Of a stretch of 64,000 bases of DNA, positions 11,581 to 23,833 are shown in pieces. Origin of the DNA: Verticillium longisporum. Taxonomy: Eukaryota; Ascomycota; Sordariomycetes; Glomerellales; Plectosphaerellaceae. The stretch covers positions 62,001-126,000 of the forward strand of contig JAETXT010000015.1 of assembly GCA_019188255.1 (NCBI GenBank), written 5' to 3'. The position numbers were made by a program, and so were the translations under genes. How positions within the stretch are numbered: the first letter of the stretch is position 1; every line of letters starts with the position of its first letter. Under the pieces are notes generated by a model, which saw only the letters and a list, made by a program, of their open reading frames with translations, did not search any database and was not told the DNA's origin.

Positions 11581-13837
11581 TGATCCGTGAGTAGGTTGCT
11601 ATCTTGGTGTGACTGATGCTGCTGATCGTGGTGATGGCGATTCAAGGCGAGCTTTGCAGAAGAAATTGGTTATATTGTTCGTGTGATGGAGAAACACAAG
11701 AAACGCGCGTCAAAGGCTTAGGTTTTCTATCTGGCACGTGTAACTGCCATTGGAAGCGACGCATCAGACGCAGAACAGTGAATAAACTTGTTACGAAAGC
11801 ATGGACCTGGCTATACACTTCCAAAGACTCGCTCAACGTCTCGCGTTGAAGGTCTATACATCTCGAACACCCCGGGACCTAGGACAATAGCTGGCCCTGG
11901 CGTGACAATTCATCTTCTGGCTCACGATATCATGTCATAAACTCTCGAGAACATATTGGTATTCTAGTTCTTCTTTTATATAATCCCCAACTTTGACCTT
12001 GAATAACAACCCGTTCGCCGAATACAAATCCTGGCACCTTCCAATGGAGACTACGGGTCTTTCCACGCAGCACAGGACATCACCCGAGTCAGCTTGTGTC
12101 CCATGACAACAGATGGGAGGCCCTACCTAGGCAATGGCCCGAAAACATCGAACAAGACACGTGCAAAGCGTCAATGTATCCTGTAAAAAGTCAGCGCGGG
12201 ACGCGCTGAGTAAGTCACCTCGAACGACACCTCTCCCACCTCGCCACAATCACGTTGCCTGGAGCGTCCGCGTAGCCGACCACAATGTCTCAAACAAGGG
12301 CTTGAAGTTATCAGATCCAACCATCACGGTATTATGAAACGAGCTTGAGAGGTCCAACAGCCGTCGAGGGGAAATGCGATGCGTTGTCGCCGAAAGGCCG
12401 CATGTGCGCACCAACTCGGTTGCGACCAAGCCCGCGACCAGCAAGCGAGCGAGAAGATTGAGCTTTTGCGAGCCGGAAGGGTATGAGGTCGTCCCGCATG
12501 TTGCAGCGTTCCTGCTTTATATAACAAGAACATTGGTTTGCCGTCCGTAGTCGACGGCTGCCGTGCCATGCGCGGTGCGATATTCTGGCCCGGACGGCAT
12601 ATTCAGAGGAGAGACAGAGGGTAGACTTGAGCGGGGCGTCGGCGGTTGCGCCCAAGTTCGGGGTAGAACGGGCGTCGAAAGTGACGAGGCAGTGACGGGG
12701 AGATGCCGCCGAAGATCTGAGATCCAAGACTCGCAAGGAGAAGTGATGACTTACGGGATATGTTGGTATTGGATGGAGATGTCTGATAGAAGTCTGGGGA
12801 TGGATAGAGAGAGTCGTAGGTTATTTGGCATCATGACTTGAGATTTGAGGAAGGAGAGGACAGACCTGAAGCTTTGTTATGAATACAAAGGAGAGCCAGA
12901 CCAGGATCTATAGGATCCAAGATGCTCAGAGAGACCTGATATAACATCGCAAGGAAGTTCGGATGGTTTGAAGAAAGGATAAATATGAATGGTCTGATGG
13001 TAGGTTGTAGAGCTGGAAGTGGACAGTTGTGGTGGAAACAAGGGCAGATGAGTTTCTTGGGAGCTGTTTTGTTCTTTCCAAGTGAGAGAAGTGACCAAGA
13101 GGAGGGCCAGGCAACAACGAACACTTGGAGTCTGCCTCAAGATCCAGGTCACTGTCATCGATCTCTACGCGTTGCCTAGCAGCCAGTGAATAACGCTGAA
13201 GCGAGTTGGGTGAATTGCTTCCCGGACTTGCGGACGAGAAAAATGGGTCTTTCCGTGGTTGTCGTTCACAGACGGACAGAACTGGATGAATTCGACCTGC
13301 TTGACAGTCCTTGGCCACACATCAGTACGACGCTGCCTTAGGTCAACCGAGATAAGTCCACACTTGGTGCATTAATCCAACAGTCAGATCCACCTTCGGT
13401 CTCTTAATTTAGCCTCGAGCTCCTCGCAGTGTTGTACACTTTTCTTCATGTGTATAAATGCCATCCATTCCTTTGGGTCCTACATCAACACGGAGATAGT
13501 CCAGATCCACAAGCCCACAAGAAATCGAAGTCACCGTGAACTGAGACTGCCCATTGACGAATGAGCATGTGAGGTGGAATTGAATTTCTTAGGTCTGTCT
13601 TTAGCTAAAGTACAAAGAAAACGGCATTGTGCTGCCTTCAGTTTCTGGTCACCAGTCTAATGCTACCAAAACCATGCTGTGCTCCCAGTATCTCTCTCAT
13701 GCAAATGCTCGTCGAAAGAGCGTCCGATCATCCTACACGCACTGCCAGAATACATAACAATCCCATACATGACACAAACGCCTGCCTTTCATCATTCATA
13801 TCGTCCTAATCCTTATAAAGTAGCAAACAGAAACATC
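11581..13837. other. 2.3-kb gap, no supported gene
   Basis: Contains only short frames on both strands without domains. The longest, on the minus strand at 12926-13318, has no recognisable motif. A CCTAGG word occurs at about 11877 and 12126. AT content is slightly higher than in neighbouring genes. A non-coding RNA or lineage-specific small gene cannot be excluded from sequence alone. Confidence 0.45.
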
Positions 13838-16770
13838 TCAATCGGCGCCCGAGCCCTCAGACAGCGAAGCGGACCGAGAGTGCAGGCGCAGATCGCATCG
13901 ACGGATGACTTGTCTAGAAAGTAGTTAGTACCACGACTCATCACGAATGAAGAAAATACTCACATCTGTCCCCGGTCGTTCGGGTCTCGCACAACAACCA
14001 GCTGTTTGGCCTTGTCGCCGTCCTTTCTGGAGGTCCGTGTACTACCGCTCCGCCGCGACGGACTCGAGAGCCTACTGCGTAGGCTTGCCACCTCGGCCTT
14101 GAGCCCGTCAACCTCCACGTTGGCAGCAGCGTGGGCAGCCATGGCGCTCTCAAGTGCAGCGTTGGTTTCTGCGAGCTGCGTCGCCAGCTCTCCGTTTTCC
14201 TCACGCAGCGTCGGCAATTGTGCGGCGTCTTGCTCCGCGGTCGCAAGACGCGAGGCGAGGTCGTCCCGCTCGGTTGTCAGGGTCTCGACCTTGCTCGCCT
14301 TTTCTTGGAGTGTCGCGTTGCGCGTCTCAAGCTCGGTATTCTGCGTCTGCAGTGTGGCAAGCAAGGCTGCTTGTTCGGGATCGGCAGTGGTTTCGGCGGA
14401 TGGCGCTTCCTCGACGGCCGCCTCGGGCTCGGCCGCTGGTTCGCCAGCCTCCGATTCACTAACCTCGATAATGTCGGGGACAGAGCTGTCGCCTGACGCC
14501 GGTGTTGCACTAACCTCGCTCGTCTTGTCGTCAGGCTTCACAGTGGCATCCGAGACTGTGGTGGCGGCATCGTCATCGGCATCCGCTTCTTCTTTGACGG
14601 AGACAAGGCTGCCTACTTGGCTGGGAGCCTTGGTGCCAGATTTGCTGCTCTTCTTCGAGACCGCGCTGGATGCCTTGCTTGCCTTTGAGGCGGTGCTGCC
14701 GACCTCGCTGGGCGCCTTGCTTGTCGCTTTGGAAGCGACACTCCCAACCTCACTCGGCGCCTGGCTACTCATATCGCTGGCGACCCAGCGTCCGACGCGA
14801 CTCCCAACGACGCTTCCCAAGACGCTGCCGGCCTCGGACATGGCCTTGAGCGTGATATTCTCTTCCTTGAGGCCGTCGCGCTCGGCCGAGAGCGTCAAGA
14901 CTTGCGAAGTATGGTCATCTTGATCCTTGAGAAGGCTCGAGACCTGCGTCCGCAGGTTGCCGTTTTCGCCTTTCAGGCGGTCGACTTTTGTTTTGAGCTT
15001 CTCGCTCTTGCTGACAATGGTGCTCTTGTCGTCCTCGAGGCCGCCAACTTTGGATTGGAGCTCTCCGTTGGTCTTTTCAAGCTCGACGACGTGGGCCTGA
15101 ATGCTGTCCCGTTCCGTCTCGAGGCCCTTGATCGTTTCCTCGAGTGCCTTGGTCTGCTCTTCGAGCTTACTCTTCTCGCTCTCAAGGACCTCGACACGAG
15201 ACTCGAGATTTTTCTTCTCTTCGACCCACGCGTCCTTGTCTTTGCTGAGCTGGTCGCGCTCAGTCGTGAACTCGCCGTACTCAAAGTCCTTCCTAGCGAT
15301 CTCCGCCTCCAGAGCCTGTGCCTTAGCTTGCAGACTCTCCTTTGAGAGCTCGAGACTAACAATGCGAGCAATGTGTGCCGCGTCCTGTGTTTTGCGAAGA
15401 TCTTCAACATCTTCGACATCGCTGCGAAGCTTCTCCGAGTCCGTCTTGAAGCGCTCTTCCTGCTGCTTAATCTCGTCCTGCAGCTCATCACACTTTGCTT
15501 CGAGGCAGACTTTAAAGTCCTTGTAAAGCGTCAGGTCTTTTTCCAGTTCGGAGACCTTGGCCTCGAGATCTGCCTTGTCTTGCTGCAAGCCCTGTACTTC
15601 CTGGAGCCCTTTGGAAGGGGACCTGGAGTGCTTGCTGTGGGTGGTGAGGGAGCTTTGGGCGTCATCCACCATCTGGTACTGGTGTTCGAAACCGCGCACG
15701 ACAGAAGAGGGAGCAGAGGCCTCGGCAAGCCTGCGCTCCACGTCTTTCTTCTCGGCACTGATGACAGAGATTTTGTCAAGGGCATTTTCCAGATCTCTCA
15801 CGGTAGATGACTGGCCATCCTGCAAAGACTTGACCTCATCTCTGAGTTCTTCAACCTGCTTGAGGAGAATTTCTTCGCCCTTGTGACGAGAGGTCGACCT
15901 CGATCTGGTTGCAGAGGCTTCTTCGTTGCTCGCGACGGACGATGGAGTGTCCTGAGATGTCTTGGCCGACTCTTTCAAGGCCTCGACTTGCCTGGCTTGG
16001 GCACCGCCACCCTTGCGTTTGTTGCGGCCGCCTTTGCCTTTCCCTTTCCCTTTGGCCTGAGGCGCAGGGGCCTGTGTTACGTGAGCCTGAACTGGGGGAG
16101 CCTCAATCTTGGCGCGAGCAGGCGTGGGACTGTCTTGAAGGGGACCGGGGGCAACCGAGATGTGATAGGTTCGGCCACGCCCGTCAGGGAGTGTCAGGCC
16201 AATCCGTCCAGGTTGCCGGTTCTGCTGTGACCTTTGTCGAAGCCCTACTGTGCCTCGACCGGGTACGGATCGGGCTCGCACAAGCTGGCGGCCGGGAGTG
16301 GACTTCGTTGTGGCGTCATCAGACGGAATACTGGTGGCGTCCGTGGAGATGGAGAGGTTGGAGGAGCTCCATCGGAACTCGGGTTCGGATTCAATATGGT
16401 TATCGTCTGAGTGGTACGGGCCAGGCGACATGTAAGGTGAGTTGTTGACATTCTGGCTGGGACGCCGGGACCTGAACCGGATGGTAGGAGGTCGAAACTT
16501 GAACGGCCGGGCGGTAAAGCGAGCCCGTCTGCGGCGGACAGAGCTGGCGTCAGAGCCAGCGGCCATGGATGGTGTGGCCGAGTTGAATGATAGTTCGGAT
16601 GGGGTGGTGAGGAGCTCGTTGTCAAGCCGGTTCGGCTGGGACATGCGGCGCTTCAGGTTGGAGCTGCCTATGCTCGCCATGTTGTTGTTGTTGTTGTTTC
16701 GAGTCCCTCCTGGGCCTCGTTGACCTCCAAAGGGGTAGGCCATGATGGGTTGGGAGTGATGATAGTTCAC
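13838..16770 (-). CDS. Large coiled-coil protein, unknown function (fungal)
   Basis: Exon 1 is 13964-16770 and exon 2 is 13838-13913, with a 50-bp intron (GTGAGT donor, CTAAC branch point), for 960 residues. The N-terminal 240 residues are disordered, with an Asn run, a basic patch (RRRRARF, FRPPTIRFRSRRPS near 78-106) and Ser-rich stretches. A Lys/Gly-rich block (KGKGKGKGGRNKRKGG) follows near 240-255. Residues about 290-640 are a long heptad-type coiled coil, then a Ser/Ala/Lys-rich linker with short repeats of APSEVGS, and a second coiled coil (about 790-900). The end is RDPNDRGQIQVIRRCDLRLH. This layout suggests a cytoskeletal or polarity scaffold, but that is inference. The start could also be Met10 (16743). 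Confidence 0.8.
14660..14800 (-). repeat. Short in-protein repeats in the coiled-coil gene linker
   Basis: The linker repeats the motif APSEVGS-(V/T)-ASKA several times. At DNA level this is a CTTGGAAGC/CTCACTCGGCGCC-like periodicity. Such degenerate Ser/Ala repeats are common in flexible linkers. Confidence 0.55.
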
Positions 16771-19683
16771 TCGTAGTCTTGGGGGACGGCTTGCTGATCA
16801 AGTAGGAGCTTAAGGTGAGGCGAGTGGCCAAGGAGGACGTGGTGGTGGGCTAGTGGTTGTCTGGAGTGCTGCATTTGGAGTTGTGAGAAGTGATGATGGT
16901 CGATGTTGCATATCGATGATGTTCTGGGCAAAGCGTGGGGAAGCAGAGTGAGGTGATCGACGTGCAGGTCAAAGTCGGAGTACAAATTAAGCTGCAAGAG
17001 GAAAAAGAAGTCAAAGTGCCCAACGCCTTGCTTAAAACCGTGTTTGTGGCCTGTCGCGAGCCGAGCAGCCTTCGCCCCGTTTACATGGTTGGAGGAGCCC
17101 GACGGGGTCAGGCATCGCGGGCACGCGGCAATCAACATCAAGAGGCCAATCAGTAGGTACCTGCATGGGAGGAGCGGGAAGAAAACAGGGTCGAGGACCA
17201 CCGGGAGTCTGGGGAATGTGCCCGGTTGGCCTTGCGCTGGCGCTGTTTACAATCAACGAGGGCATCGTGAGCGACACACATTGGCCAAACCAGGCGTCTC
17301 GCGTCCGGCCGGGACGCCCACATTCACGTATCTGCTCCCGCCCGGGTCCACAGGCGATGACGGATTGGAGCCATGTGGTGAGACCACTGCCCGGGAGAGA
17401 GGACTCGAACACTTGTCGTTGGCCAGACAGGGGATGACGGCTGTGGCTTTTCTCGACATGGCCGTGGTGTGTGTGGGCAAAAGGAGCCGCAACAGACGAA
17501 TGCTGTTGAGCCCCTCCGTCCAAATAGACACGGCCCTGAACCGCCTGAGTCACCTGGCTCATTTCGAACCAGTATCGAGCCCAGTCATCCGTTTGGGGCA
17601 GCCAGTGAAAGTGACACGATAGTTCGAGGACCAGGTTGGGCGTGGGCCTCTGGCGGGTTGGGCTCGAACGTGGTGAGACCCGATTCGTTCATTGTGCATT
17701 GTTAGGCATCTTGGCGGCTTTGCCCGATGATTCAGGCCTCACTAGGCATTGTCGACAGAGTCGGGCGCTCGCAACGGGGCTGAGACAAAATGACGAGTTT
17801 TGAATGAAGAACTTTTTTTTCGCCATCTCAGCATCGAGTTGCCATCGGGTTGCTATTGTCGGTGGCCTGTCGTTGGTGATCGCAGGGAACAGCTGAATGC
17901 GGTCGGCACATTATGTGTACTGCTGGCAAACCGTCAAGTTGCACATGGAAAGATTCGAAGCACAGCAGAAGCGCTGGTGAGCAGATGAACGAGACAGCCG
18001 ACGAGGCTTGCCAATGTCAAAGTGAGGCGTTGCATGCGAGGCGTGTCGCGCGTGGGTCACGGAAACCTAAGAGGGGCGCTCGAGGCCAGTCTATGCCAGC
18101 TGAGGGAGGACTGCTGTGTGATTAGCAAATGTATGGTAGAGCCGTGTAGTTTGTAGTATTATTGAACCAGTTTAGTCTTCGCAACTGGATGCGCCAGAAG
18201 CTCGAACCATCTGCCCACCCGCCATACGACCAATTCAGGCAGGCTTGGGGCGATAGGCGATAGTTGGTAGCCCTGGACTGTTGTTCCCGGCTCGATCCGG
18301 AGGTATGGCTCGATCAACCGAACCGACATGGCACTCGCATCTTTGGGTGCCTTCGGAATGGCGGGAGAAAGCCGGCTGAGCCAGAGATTCCAAAAGGATG
18401 ATAACAGGTCCAGAAAGATGCTCGCCGCTCGCCGCTCGCCTGGTGCGGGGAAGAGGCCATAATCTCGACCAAGAGCAGCACCCAGGATCGGCTATCGGTG
18501 CCTTGCAGGAGGCAATCAATCACAAGACGCATTTCGAAGCGTCATTGTTGGTCCGCTCATCTGACAGATGAGGTGTGTGTATGCGTGTGTGTGTGTGTGT
18601 GTGGGAGGACGAGGGGGATGGCCATGGCTGGTGATAGATGGGTGCAGATGGAGGAGGACAAGATCGCGCAGCGGTCCATCACAAGCGGTCACCCACTATT
18701 GGCCCTACCACTGTAGCCCCGCGCATCCACCCGGGCAAGCGAGTTCCTGGTTGTGCCTGACCCCTGAAAGGTCACAGCCCAGGCCACTTGGCATTGGATC
18801 GACCCCTCCCGCTTCCCACATCTCGCATGTTCTCTCATCAGGTGCTGTTAATCGCCTTCGCCACGGTCAACGACCCTACCGCAGCGGAAGAAACACTGGG
18901 ACTGCCCTCGACATTACATCGGCCTAACTACTTCTCGTCACGGCCCGCCATGTTGTTCCCCTTGTCCGCGGCCCCTGGTTAGATGGGCCATGGTCCGAGC
19001 AAATGTTCATCCCCAGATCCACTCTGACCCGAACATGCCTATCCCATGTCCCAAGCCTTCGTGGCGTCTGCCGAGAGAAGGCAACGGCCTCGCCTCGACG
19101 GCTGGGCATTTCAACGGCATTGGCACTGGCCCAGACGGACGCATGAAGCACATCATCGCCGTGACGCCGTCTTGGTCTCCCCATGACGATCCCCGGGAAG
19201 CTGGAGAAGGAGGACGAGAAAGCAACCGGATCGTGCGCCCCTTAGACCGGCCTTCGTCGCCGAACCACCCATGCAACGTCGCATTCTCCCGTCCCTCGAG
19301 CATAGCCGACATGCGGTTCCTGGCCCGCGAAACCGGCAACACCTGGCCTTGCCACCCATGCCACCCTGGCCGACGCGGTTCGGGCTCAACTTGACCGCTG
19401 CTGACCGCGTCTTTTGCGCGGAGCAAGACCTTCCATCACCCTCTTACAGGCGACAGCACCTGCATGGGTCGCTGCGGACCTAATGGCGGACGGGGAGAGT
19501 TACATGCGGGGGACGGAGCGCAGAAAGGAGAGCAAATCTCCTGACAGCACGCATTGACTCGCTCCCTCGAGTATATGTGCCGTCGTGCTCTCCTCTGGCG
19601 CAGCTCTCGTTGCTCTCAGTCTGGTTGTCACAGTCGCCGCAGTACTTCTCTACCACAGACCAGCAGCTGTCAGGTTCCGCACC
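16771..19683. other. 2.9-kb divergent gap between the coiled-coil gene and the endoglucanase
   Basis: Both neighbouring genes point away from this gap, so it should hold two promoters. It contains an AGGTACCT palindrome (17155-17162), a GT microsatellite (18573-18603) and, close to the endoglucanase, a GCGGGG word at 19506-19511. That word fits the CreA consensus SYGGRG, which would suit carbon repression, but a single site is weak evidence. Frames such as 17044-17622 have no domain support. Confidence 0.5.
18573..18603. repeat. GT dinucleotide microsatellite
   Basis: An imperfect (GT)n tract of about 31 bp, broken once by ATGC, in the intergenic region upstream of the endoglucanase gene. 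Confidence 0.9.
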
Positions 19684-21086
19684 ATGGCTCCCACTCTTTC
19701 GACCCTTGGCCTTGCCACCCTCTTCATGGGCCTGGTGTCGGCCCAGAAGCCCATCAACGGAGAGGACAACCACCCTCCCATCAAGACGTGGAAGTGCTCC
19801 CACGCCGACGGCTGCGTCGAGAAGACCAACTACATTGTCCTCGACTCGCTCATCCACCCCGTCTACCAGGCGGCCAATGGCGAGAACTGCGGATCGTGGG
19901 GCAATGCTCCCCCAAGAGTGCCTGCCCCAACAAGGAGGAGTGCGCCGAGAACTGCGTCATGGAGGCCATCAAGGACTACGAGCCCTACGGTGTCAAGACG
20001 TCCGGGTCCTCCCTGACGCTGCACCAGCTGTTCGAGGGCCGTCAAGTCTCTCCCCGCGTCTACTTCCTCGACGAGACCAAGCAGGAGTACGAGATGCTGC
20101 AGCTGACGGGCAACGAGTTCACCTTTGATGTCGATGTCTCCCGTCTCCCCTGCGGCATGAACAGCGCTCTGTACCTCAGCGAGATGCTGGCCGACGGCGG
20201 CAAGAGCGAGCTCAACAAGGGTGGCGCCAACTTTGGCACCGGTTACTGCGATGCGCAGTGCTTCACAACGCCCTTCATCAACGGAGAGGTTGGTCACCGA
20301 TCGACCCTAACGTATACGGCCATGCATGAATAGAACTGACGTGTCTCAGGGCAACATTGGAGGTTATGGATCGTGCTGTGGCGAGCTCGTAAGTTATCTG
20401 AACAGCTTCAGCTCACCTTTTTTTTTCGATGCATACTGACTGGTCAGGACATCTGGGAGGCCAACTCGCGCGCCGTCCACGTCGCTCCCCACCCGTGCAA
20501 CATTACGCAGCTCTACGAGTGCACGGGCGATGAGTGTGCCTTTGAGGGCGTCTGCGACAAGAACGGCTGCGCGTGGAACCCGTATCGCGTCGAGCAGGAC
20601 GATTACTACGGCCGCGGCGCGGAGGAGTTCAAGGTCGACACGACCAAGCCCTTCACCGTCATCATGCAGTTCCCCGCCGACGCCGATGGCAAGCTCACCG
20701 AGATCCACCGTGCTTACATTCAGGACGGCCGCCTCATTCGCAGCGAGGTGGTCAACAACCCGGACCTGCCGCAGGTCAACTACCTCAACGACGAATTCTG
20801 CGAGGCCACGGGCTCGCGCCGCTTCATGGAGCTCGGCGCGCACGAGGGCATGGGCGACGCCATGTCGCGCGGCATGGTCCTGGCCATCAGCCTTTGGTGG
20901 GACGCCGGCGGTAACATGCAGTGGCTCGACGGCAGCGCTCAGAACGCCGGTCCTTGCAACCTCACCGAGGGCAACCCGCAGAACGTGGTCAAGGTCGAGG
21001 CGGACCCTGTCGTCACCTTCAGCGAGATCAAGTGGGGCGAGATTGGCACCACCTTCAAGGCCGGCTGCCAGCCAAAGCGCAAGTAA
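19684..21086 (+). CDS. Secreted GH7 endoglucanase (Cel7B-type; one frame break)
   Basis: Cleaves internal beta-1,4 bonds of cellulose with retention of configuration. Exons 19684-20288, 20350-20388 and 20448-21086; introns 20289-20349 and 20389-20447. A 20-residue signal peptide ends at SA before QKPINGED. The catalytic segment is CCGELDIWEAN, where the two Glu and the Asp are the nucleophile, acid/base and helper, followed by PHPC. Many Cys fit GH7 disulfides. The C-terminal half (GDECAFEGVCDKNGC, NPYRV, DYYGRG, NAGPC..TEGNP, IKWGEIG) resembles endoglucanase I rather than cellobiohydrolases. There is no linker or cellulose-binding domain; length is about 427. The frame breaks near 19913, and one more C in CCCCC restores WGNAPP-KSACP. 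The 39-base middle exon sits just before the catalytic site. Confidence 0.9.
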
Positions 21087-21534
21087 ATAGGCTGTAGACT
21101 AGCGTGAATATACAATATATTTCCGTGTCAGATTGCTTGGACGTTCCGTGGGAGCCACTTGGGATGAGAGGCAGATCGAAATTTCCCGTGAACCTTGGAG
21201 GTTGCACGCAATCTTAGGTCTTTTGCCGCTTGTTCCCCCGAGATGCCAATGATGTGACTGGGGAGCAGTCGAAACAAGCTTCCCCCGTCTGTCGATTGTC
21301 AAAGCGAGACCGAAGGACCCGAAGGGACTGAGACAGGACCCGCTGAGTCAGCTCCCGCGTCGCGTCTCCTGAGGGTTCGTCGCGTAAAGTGGTCCCTGGA
21401 CCTGCCCCTCTCCAGCCTCCATGCCAAACCGGCAGCCGCCTGACCGTGGCAAGAACCATGCCTAGCCTCGACTGCACAGATACCCGATATCGAGATCGGT
21501 AGCAGTGTCATTTCTTATTTACGGATCAGTCAAC
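21087..21534. other. Intergenic between endoglucanase and kmt1
   Basis: About 450 bp holding the endoglucanase 3' UTR and the kmt1 promoter. An ATATACAATATAT segment just after the stop (about 21107-21120) may serve in 3' end formation. No other feature is seen. Confidence 0.5.
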
Positions 21535-22654
21535 ATGGAGGGTATCACGAGACGACACTTCTTCCATCACGCCGACACGGAGAAGCAGACTCCGGTAAGG
21601 TCTCCTTCCGTGACCCCGACACCACCACTACTGACAGCGACGCGCGCAGGGCATCACCAAGGAAAAGGCCGACTGCCACTGGTGCCAGATTCGAGCATTT
21701 CCCACGCACGCAACACATCCGATCACCATCATCAACGACATTGACGACGCGACGCTGCCGTCCAACTTTCGGTTCCTCCAGTCGTCGGTGCTTGGCGAGG
21801 GTGTCCAGGCCGCAGAGGATAGCTTCCGCTCGGGTTGCGACTGCACCGATGATCAAGACTGCCAATATGGAGGGTGCCTTTGTCTGCAGGAGCAGGACGA
21901 CGCCGACGGCAACGACAACGACAACGAGGACGACGACGACGAGGAGGTAGCCGCCGGCAGCAGCCAACGGGAACAGGGCCGGAAGAAAATCTACCGGTAC
22001 CACACGCACGGCGCCAAGGCGGGCCTGCTGCGCAGCAAGTTCCTCCACGAAGGCGGCGGGTCGACGCAGCCGCTGTACGAGTGCCACGAGGGGTGCGGGT
22101 GCACGGCGCGGTGCCCGAACCGGGTGGTCTCGCGCGGGCGGCGGGTGGCGCTGCAGATCTTCCGGACGGCGCACACGGGCTGGGGCGTGCGGTCGCTCGT
22201 GGACATTCGGCAGGGCCAGTTTGTGGACCGGTACGTGGGCGAGGTGATCACGCCGGGCGAGGCGCAGCGGCGGCGCGACGCGTCGGCGGTGGCGCGGCAC
22301 AAGGACGTGTACCTGTTTGCGCTCGACAAGTTCACGGACGAGCGGTCGCCGGACGCGCGGCTGCGGGGCCCGCCGCTCGAGATTGACGGCGAGTTCATGT
22401 CGGGGCCGACGCGGTTCGTGAACCACTCGTGCGCGCCCAACCTGCGCATCTTTGCGCGCGTCGGCGACCACGCCGACAAGCACATTCACGACATTGCCAT
22501 GTTTGCGCTGCGCGACATTCCGCGCGGCGAGGAGCTGACGTTTGACTACGTCAGCGGCATGGTGCACGAGGGCGACGAGAAGGATGAGCAGAAGCGGGAC
22601 CACATGACGCGGTGTCTTTGCGGCAGCGACAAGTGCCGTGGCTTCCTGTGGTGA
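21535..22654 (+). CDS. kmt1: Histone H3 lysine-9 methyltransferase, KMT1/DIM-5/Clr4 type
   Basis: Methylates H3K9 to build heterochromatin, and in fungi often directs DNA methylation. Exon 1 is 21535-21594 (20 codons) and exon 2 is 21650-22654; the 55-bp intron has a GTAAGG donor. Total 354 residues. The pre-SET zinc cluster appears as CDCTDDQDCQYGGCLC and CHEGCGCTARCPN, the SET core as TGWGVRSLVDIRQGQFV, NHSCAPNL and LTFDYVSG, and the post-SET as CLCGSDKCRGFLW, whose three Cys complete the active-site zinc. There is no chromodomain, as in Neurospora DIM-5. An acidic insert (NDNDNEDDDDEE) splits the pre-SET region, longer than I remember for DIM-5. All key motifs look intact, so the enzyme should be active. 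Confidence 0.92.
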
Positions 22655-23129
22655 CGAGGCACCGGATGGAAGGGGCGCAGCGATCCGGGCATCCGGGCAT
22701 CCGGCGACCGTTGGGGGGCGAGGGAGGGGATCAGGTTCATGGGACTTGTGGTGCCAGCGGGTCCCGTGCAGGTGACGGAAATCCGGGGTATCCGGCTTGC
22801 TGGGACTGCCTAGCCAGCTTCAGGGACATAGTGGAGGAGAAGAAGAAAGTCTGGAGATGGCTCGTAGGCGAGGGGTTCCACAGAAAAATGTGTGGAACAG
22901 CTGGTGAGCTGATACGGCTCTGGAAAGATGGCTCTCAAAAAAGGGAGGACACATGGTTGAGGTCCAGACAGTCAGCAGTCGGGGGAAACATGCCTTCACG
23001 AGATAGCTCATGGCGAACAACAGATCGACAGCCTCTCCCTTCCGCTGTCAGCGATCTCTGTGTAGCGTGCGCCGTAGCGGGGGAGCTTGAGGTGCCGGCC
23101 CGAGGATTTGCGGGGTCTCTGCCGTCTGC

Positions 23130-23180
23130 CCTAGGCACCTAGGCACCACCTAGGTACCTTAGGTAGGTAGGCAGGTAGGA
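23130..23180. repeat. Cluster of CCTAGG / AGGTACCT / AGGTAGGT words
   Basis: Within about 50 bases the words CCTAGGCA, CCTAGGCA, CCTAGGTACCTTAGG and AGGTAGGTAGGCAGGTAGG follow one another, forming overlapping short palindromes and a 4-base periodicity. Related AGGTACCT palindromes recur elsewhere between genes in this window. Confidence 0.8.
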
Positions 23181-23535
23181 ACCAGGGTCCACGAACACCC
23201 CACGTGCCGCCGGCGAGGTGGGAGGGCCTGGATTGCAGTGCAGCCAGCGCCTGCCCAGCACCTAAGCGGCCTAACTTGGCCTGAAGCGGCCACGAACAGA
23301 GGGTCCAGGCCTCGACGCCTGCAGGACGAACTGGGCAGAGGCAGCTAACGCCAACGTCGACGCCCAGATGCCTCCCGCAAGGCAAGTACAATGTGGAGTC
23401 GCCATTTCCACGTCGAAGCTTGATCGGTCACCTCGTTTTGACTTTGGCTCCATCCAATCCAGCTGATCTCCTTTCGTCCTGTCTTTTTTGTTGGCAACAC
23501 CATCTCCTCGGTTGTCCGACACCCTCGCACCCTCG

Positions 23536-23557
23536 CACACACACACACACACACACA
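23536..23557. repeat. CA dinucleotide microsatellite
   Basis: An uninterrupted (CA)11 tract in the region upstream of the UBTD-like gene. Confidence 0.9.
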
Positions 23558-23833
23558 AACCTCTGGTCGGCTTCTCGACGGGCACACGACATTCCACCAT
23601 CGCCTCCATCGGCAGCCGCCTCCACATAGGCACCGCAGCCGCCTCCACACAGGCACCATCACGACATTGAATCGCGATATCGGCACAGCCTTGGCACTCT
23701 CAGCTCTCAGCCCCCAGCTCTCAGCAAACCGTTGAGCCGCCCACACACCAGGCAATGGCTATGCTGAGCCAACAACCCCTCTCATCTCAGTACTCATAGT
23801 CTTCTGCTCGACCTCGCCTCGGCCTCAATCACC

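Larger units (their letters stand above)
22655..23833. other. Intergenic with CCTAGG/AGGTACCT cluster and CA microsatellite
   Basis: About 1.2 kb between kmt1 and the UBTD-like gene. It holds the palindrome cluster at 23130-23180, a CA tract at 23536-23557 and a stretch of short direct repeats (GGGCATCC at about 22687 and 22695). A C/T-rich run before 23830 is likely the promoter and 5' UTR of the downstream gene. Confidence 0.5.

Noticed and set aside
12926..13318. 130-codon minus frame
   Set aside because: No motif, no splice partners and no coding bias seen; left as unsupported.
14006..14923. Ser/Ala-rich 305-codon plus frame
   Set aside because: Antisense shadow of the coiled-coil gene; composition is what the complement of Glu/Lys/Leu-rich coding gives.
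17044..17622. 192-codon plus frame
   Set aside because: Low-information composition and no domain, in a promoter-type gap.
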